A stretch of DNA of 64,000 bases from Hybos culiciformis (lineage: Eukaryota > Arthropoda > Insecta > Diptera > Hybotidae), in NCBI GenBank assembly GCA_964007475.1, contig OZ023275.1, positions 38,807,381 through 38,871,380 of the forward strand, written 5' to 3'. Below the pieces are notes generated by a model that worked only from the letters and a program-made list of their open reading frames with translations, was not told where the DNA came from and searched no databases. A program made the translations under genes and the position numbers. Shown piece by piece: positions 63,067-64,000 of the stretch (position 1 is the first letter of the stretch; each line of letters opens with the position of its first letter).

Positions 63067-64000
63067 AATTATACATAAATTTGATAATATTTGAAGCTCT
63101 CCCAGGAAAGTTACTAATTTTGACTCAAATAAAAAAACAAAATTATATTTATACCCGTTCAATGCCAAAATATATGCCGAATCTTGTTCATTTTCATCTA
63201 GCTAAGGATGACAATTTATAATACGATTATTAACACCATTATTAGAAGCTCTCAACCGACAAAGGATAAATATTATTCAAATATGAACATTCCATTTTCC
63301 ATATACTCCATACCTAACTATACCTAAATTATTATGCTGTCATTTAAAAGGATTCTAATTTTTCACGCAATGAAATAAGTAATGACCAGCAACACTATTT
63401 TCAACTATGAAATCCATGGAAACGAAAAAAAAGGGGAGACTTTGATGAAAATACATCTCAAACACAATAAAAACCAAGAGAATAAGATTTCTCACAAATA
63501 CGATAAAATTTTATGGTAAAAGTTAAAAATTTTATTCTGGTTTACCATAAACGTACATATAATAAAAATGAAAACAAAAAGTCACGCCTTATCTTTGTTT
63601 ATTTTCATATTCTATTCAAGAAGAAAAAAAAAAAAGATATAATTTTTTTTTTTTTCATCAAGATAAGATGTAGATTGCGCACTGCCCCAAAAAAAAATGT
63701 TTAAAACAAAAAGAATTGTACATACATTTATGTATTTAGTACATTTTTTTTTATTGTTATTATATTTGTCAAAAAAAACTTTAAATTTTTAAAGAACATT
63801 TTAGGAATATGTATAATTTTTGATTCTATACATATTCTTGCAATTATACAATATTTAATTAAATTTATTTTTTGAATCTTAATCAATTTTTGCGGGACCA
63901 ATATATTTTAAGAATTATTTTTGACATTACTACTCCAATTATCATGACAACTAAATAAAAATAAATTCATAAAATAAATATATATATAAGTATTATATAT

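Larger units (their letters stand above)
41758..64000. other. 3' UTR of oc/otd and downstream non-coding region
   Basis: No second gene is recognisable. All open frames are short, A+T-driven and without motifs. Possible polyadenylation hexamers AATAAA lie at 41756, 42086, 42297 and 42726. The last is followed by a GTTTTTCCCC stretch and is a plausible site, but the transcript end cannot be fixed by sequence. A Pumilio-type TGTAAATA at 42619-42626 could be functional if it lies in the 3' UTR, but it is A+T-rich and easily random. A perfect CACGTG E-box is at 46983-46988. Repeats are listed separately. Confidence 0.6.

Overview
This window is a eukaryotic, very A+T-rich stretch (about four-fifths A+T by eye, with many poly-A/poly-T runs). 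I can support one protein-coding gene: an insect orthodenticle/ocelliless (otd/oc, Otx-class) homeobox gene on the + strand. The protein matches the insect Oc/Otd architecture from end to end, including an N-terminus beginning MAAGFLKS, a K50 paired-class homeodomain, and a C-terminus ending in a MSPQDKY-type motif. A fly (Diptera) is my best guess for the host. The order is an inference from resemblance to Drosophila Oc and from base composition.

Layout: 1-19565 is non-coding DNA upstream of the first coding exon, probably an intron after an unseen 5' UTR exon plus regulatory DNA. The coding sequence is three exons, 19656-19836, 31502-31656 and 40510-41583, which splice in frame to 469 residues. 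The introns are about 11.7 kb and 8.9 kb, and the second splits the homeodomain between positions 46 and 47. From 41584 there is a 57-codon open frame directly after the TAG stop, then 3' UTR and about 22 kb with no recognisable gene. One transcription-factor gene in some 60 kb of non-coding DNA fits a developmental regulatory locus.

Mobile and repeated DNA stands out from the A+T-rich background. There is a structurally complete 644-bp non-autonomous hAT element with an intact 8-bp target-site duplication (32754-33397). A 462-bp element has 12-bp terminal inverted repeats flanked by TAA (21025-21486). Others are a degraded hAT-like end near 14384, a GC-rich nested inverted repeat (30649-30978), two long hairpins (26431-26660 and 62765-63066), an array of inverted short repeats (47461-47629), a cluster of local repeats (55483-56013) and a direct duplication (60362-60488 / 61761-61938).

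The observations most worth following concern the gene itself: (1) a candidate stop-codon readthrough extension of 57 codons; (2) tandem in-frame splice donors 9 nt apart, just before the homeodomain, that would add or drop three residues; (3) a GC-rich block with an open frame directly 5' of the start codon; (4) a near-perfect 112-bp hairpin at the right edge of the window.
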